From JACVRW01 sp034664125 (lineage in GTDB: Bacteria; Actinomycetota; Thermoleophilia; Solirubrobacterales; Thermoleophilaceae): DNA of 64,000 bases. The translations under genes were made by a program, and so were the position numbers. Positions 62,320-64,000 of the stretch are shown here, piece by piece. The stretch spans positions 109,245-173,244 of the forward strand of contig JAXDIG010000007.1 in assembly GCA_034664125.1 (NCBI GenBank), in the 5' to 3' direction. The notes under the pieces are model-generated. The model had not been told where the DNA came from, did no database searches, and saw only the letters and a program-made list of their open reading frames with translations. How positions within the stretch are numbered: the first letter of the stretch is position 1; each line of letters starts with the position of its first letter.

Positions 62320-62841
62320 ATGAATGGCTTCGTCGAACCGCTCGCCGGCGAGCCTGACCGCTGGCACACCATCGACTCGCCGCTCGGCGAGCTGCTGCTG
62401 GTCGGCGACGGACGGGCCCTGACACGGCTCGACATGTCGCCTCGCGACGTGCCACCGGGCGGCCGCCACGATGCGGACGCCTTCGAGCACGTCGAGGCGC
62501 AGTTGCGCGCCTACTTCGCCGGCGAGCTGACCGAGTTCGACGTTGCGCTGGCGCCCACCGGAACCGGCTTTCAGCTGCGCGTCTGGGCGGCGCTGCTGGA
62601 GATCCCCTACGGCCAGACGGCCAGCTACGGGGCGATCGCCGCCGCGGTCGGGCGCCCGGACGCCGTGCGCGCCGTAGGGGCGACGAACGGGCGCAACCCG
62701 ATCGCCGTGATCGTCCCCTGCCACCGGGTGATCGGGGCGGACGGAGCGCTGGTCGGCTACGGCGGAGGACTCCCGCGCAAGCGGCTGCTGCTGGAGCTGG
62801 AGGCCGAGCACGCCGCCCCGCGGCTGTGGACCTCAGCGTGA
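62320..62841 (+). CDS. ogt: Methylated-DNA-[protein]-cysteine S-methyltransferase
   Basis: The 173-aa suicide enzyme removes O6-methylguanine from DNA. FQLRVWAALLEIPYGQTASYGAIA and VGATNGRNPIAVIVPCHRVIGADG are conserved, with acceptor Cys134 in PCHR. Length and form match Ogt. It is divergent from the Ada-AlkA gene, so the pair can respond to alkylation from a common intergenic region. Its stop overlaps the rlmA stop by 9 bp. Confidence 0.95.
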   Translation: MNGFVEPLAGEPDRWHTIDSPLGELLLVGDGRALTRLDMSPRDVPPGGRHDADAFEHVEAQLRAYFAGELTEFDVALAPTGTGFQLRVWAALLEIPYGQTASYGAIAAAVGRPDAVRAVGATNGRNPIAVIVPCHRVIGADGALVGYGGGLPRKRLLLELEAEHAAPRLWTSA

Positions 62842-63657
62842 GCGAGCGAGCGTGATCGTGACCGCGGCGGTCGCGTCCACGCGCTGAGGCAGGGCCGCGA
62901 CCCGCTCGTCCAGGTCAGCGACGTGGAAGGCGCTCGGCCCCATGGCGACCAGGTCGCGAGCGGCCGCGCGGTCCAGACTCAGGCCCCACTCCAACTCCTG
63001 CTTGGCTGCTATCTCGAGATCCGGTGCAAGCTGGTCGGCCAGGCGCTCCTCCTTGCGGTCGTCCACGCCGATCAGGCCGAGCGGCTCGACCAGCTCGCTC
63101 AGGTGGTGGCGTGCCGGAGTGACCACCACGGCCAGGCCTCCGGGCGCCAGGACGCGAGCGATCTCGGGTCCGTTGCGCGGGGCGAAGACGTTCACCACGG
63201 CGGCGGCCACGCCGTCGCCGAGCGGGAGCGGCCGCCACGCATCGCACGCGACGGCGGCCATACGCGGGTGCGCGCGGGCGGCGCGCCGCAGGGCGGGCTT
63301 GGACACGTCCAGCGCCAGGCCGGACGCGGCGGGCAGGCGGTCGAGCACGCGGGCCAGGTACCAGCCGGTGCCGGAGCCGAGGTCCACGACGCAGCCGGGC
63401 GGCGGCTCGACCGTCCGCGCGAGCGCCTCGGCCAGCGAGTCGAAGTGTCCGCCGCCGAGGAAGCGCTCCCGGGCGGCGACCATGTCCGCGCTGTCGCCCG
63501 GGTGCGCCGACTCGCCCACGAGCAAGCTCAGATAGCCCTGCCGGGCGAGATCGAACGAGTGGCCCTCGCCGCAGCGCACAGCCCCATCCGCCCGCGCGAG
63601 GGACGCGCCGCAGTGAGGGCAGCGCAGCAGGTCGAGCAGGTCGTCGATGGCGGGCAC
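62833..63657 (-). CDS. rlmA: RlmA-like 23S rRNA (guanine-N1-) methyltransferase
   Basis: The 274-aa protein has an N-terminal zinc motif C13-x2-C16...C29-x3-H33 (LRCPHCGASL, RCGEGHSFD) and LARQGYLSLL, typical of RlmA; a SAM motif VVDLGSGTGWYL; and a C-terminal region with PARHHLSELVEPLGL. RlmA(I)/(II) methylate G745/G748 in helix 35 of 23S rRNA; RlmA(II) types confer tylosin resistance. Which base is not determined. It lies 15 bp after the partial gene on the same strand. Confidence 0.88.
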   Translation of the reverse strand: MPAIDDLLDLLRCPHCGASLARADGAVRCGEGHSFDLARQGYLSLLVGESAHPGDSADMVAARERFLGGGHFDSLAEALARTVEPPPGCVVDLGSGTGWYLARVLDRLPAASGLALDVSKPALRRAARAHPRMAAVACDAWRPLPLGDGVAAAVVNVFAPRNGPEIARVLAPGGLAVVVTPARHHLSELVEPLGLIGVDDRKEERLADQLAPDLEIAAKQELEWGLSLDRAAARDLVAMGPSAFHVADLDERVAALPQRVDATAAVTITLARSR

Positions 63658-63672
63658 GACCGGAAGCCTCGC

Positions 63673-64000
63673 TCAACCGTCGTCGCAGCGACGGCCGTGC
63701 TGCAGGATGCGCTCGGGGGAGAAGCGCGTCGACAGTCGCATGAACCCGCGTTCGCGGGCGATCACCCGGGTCCACCCGCCGGCCCGCTCGACGCATCCTC
63801 CGGCCGCGAACCAGTACGGCGTCCATCGGACCCGCACGAGCGCCTCGCCGGCCCGCTTGACGTCGAGCAGGACCTCGTCGGAGCCGAGCTGCTCGAGCAC
63901 GATGCGGGCGTCGCCTTGCGGGATCACGATCGGCGCCGGCAGCAGCACCTCGTACACGCGCCAGTCGTCCGACTTCCAGCGCAGCCGCAGGTAGGGCAGG
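63673..64000 (-). CDS. Hypothetical protein, C-terminal part (runs off right edge)
   Basis: The frame stays open through the window edge: 14 codons beyond the GTG at 63957 give LPYLRLRWKSDDW before the next residues, so the gene is longer than visible. The 108 residues seen include VYEVLLPAPIVIPQG, VRVRWTPYWFAAGG and RGFMRLSTRFSPERI. This looks like the soluble tail of a larger membrane or envelope protein, but I do not recognise it. Confidence 0.65.
   Translation of the reverse strand, partial: LPYLRLRWKSDDWRVYEVLLPAPIVIPQGDARIVLEQLGSDEVLLDVKRAGEALVRVRWTPYWFAAGGCVERAGGWTRVIARERGFMRLSTRFSPERILQHGRRCDDG

Noticed and set aside
60643..62811. 722-codon minus-strand frame over ogt and ada-alkA
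   Set aside because: It is a shifted-frame shadow of Ada-AlkA and antisense to Ogt.

Overview
The window is 64 kb of very GC-rich bacterial chromosome (strong G/C at third codon positions, many GTG/TTG starts, dense ATGA/GTGA overlaps). Gene content points to a high-GC actinobacterium, most likely class Thermoleophilia (Solirubrobacterales-like): F420-type reductase, ANTAR and MEDS regulators, DUF2267 and DUF3089 proteins, a type-E succinate dehydrogenase and a large Alu-containing SRP RNA. That placement is inference. I saw no phage, IS element, integron or CRISPR; it reads as ordinary chromosome with housekeeping blocks and stress and regulatory islands.

Layout. 1-6.5 kb: cut-off DHA2-type MFS pump, site-2 protease with CBS region, sdhA-sdhB-sdhE (CCG-domain subunit instead of SdhC/D), NarL/LuxR-type regulator. 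6.9-16.4 kb: a long minus-strand series that begins with the large SRP RNA and continues with a homodimeric-type 2-oxoacid dehydrogenase E1, dnaX, ybaB, recR (apparent CTG start), a molybdopterin oxidoreductase, lysC and asd. 16.5-20 kb: GNAT, RidA, MFS, tRNA-Val(CAC), Na+/H+ antiporter. 20-28.4 kb: nine co-directional minus-strand genes: amino-acid ABC importer (livJHMGF), MFS exporter, two small membrane proteins, and a PLP amino-acid decarboxylase fused to a cyclic-nucleotide-binding domain.

28.5-36 kb: M28 peptidase lipoprotein, DUF2294 protein, F420-type reductase, a duplicated-motif protein, and a coupled set of 88-aa protein, anti-sigma-type ATPase, desaturase and CFA-synthase-like methyltransferase; then an ANTAR regulator, zinc-ribbon protein and thioredoxin-2. 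35.6-43 kb: one heat-shock operon dnaK-grpE-cbpA-type dnaJ-cbpM-clpB-hpf-UBP zinc finger. Divergent from it is a cNMP/thioredoxin-like/TrxR-like fusion that lacks the CxxC, then YceI, DUF2267 and UspA proteins.

47.5-57.8 kb: sigma factor, MEDS anti-sigma-type kinase, small zinc ribbon, beta-helix secreted protein, SNF2 helicase, PAS-PAS-GAF-LuxR regulator and a five-PAS/EAL protein. 57.8-64 kb: a repetitive LPLTG surface protein, another secreted/membrane protein, a secreted DUF3089 hydrolase, and an alkylation-repair pair (Ada-AlkA fusion and Ogt) next to an RlmA-like methyltransferase; a partial gene closes the window. Recurring themes are nucleotide-sensor fusions to metabolic or redox enzymes, partner-switching-type regulators, receiver-like domains without the phospho-Asp, and probable leaderless promoters.
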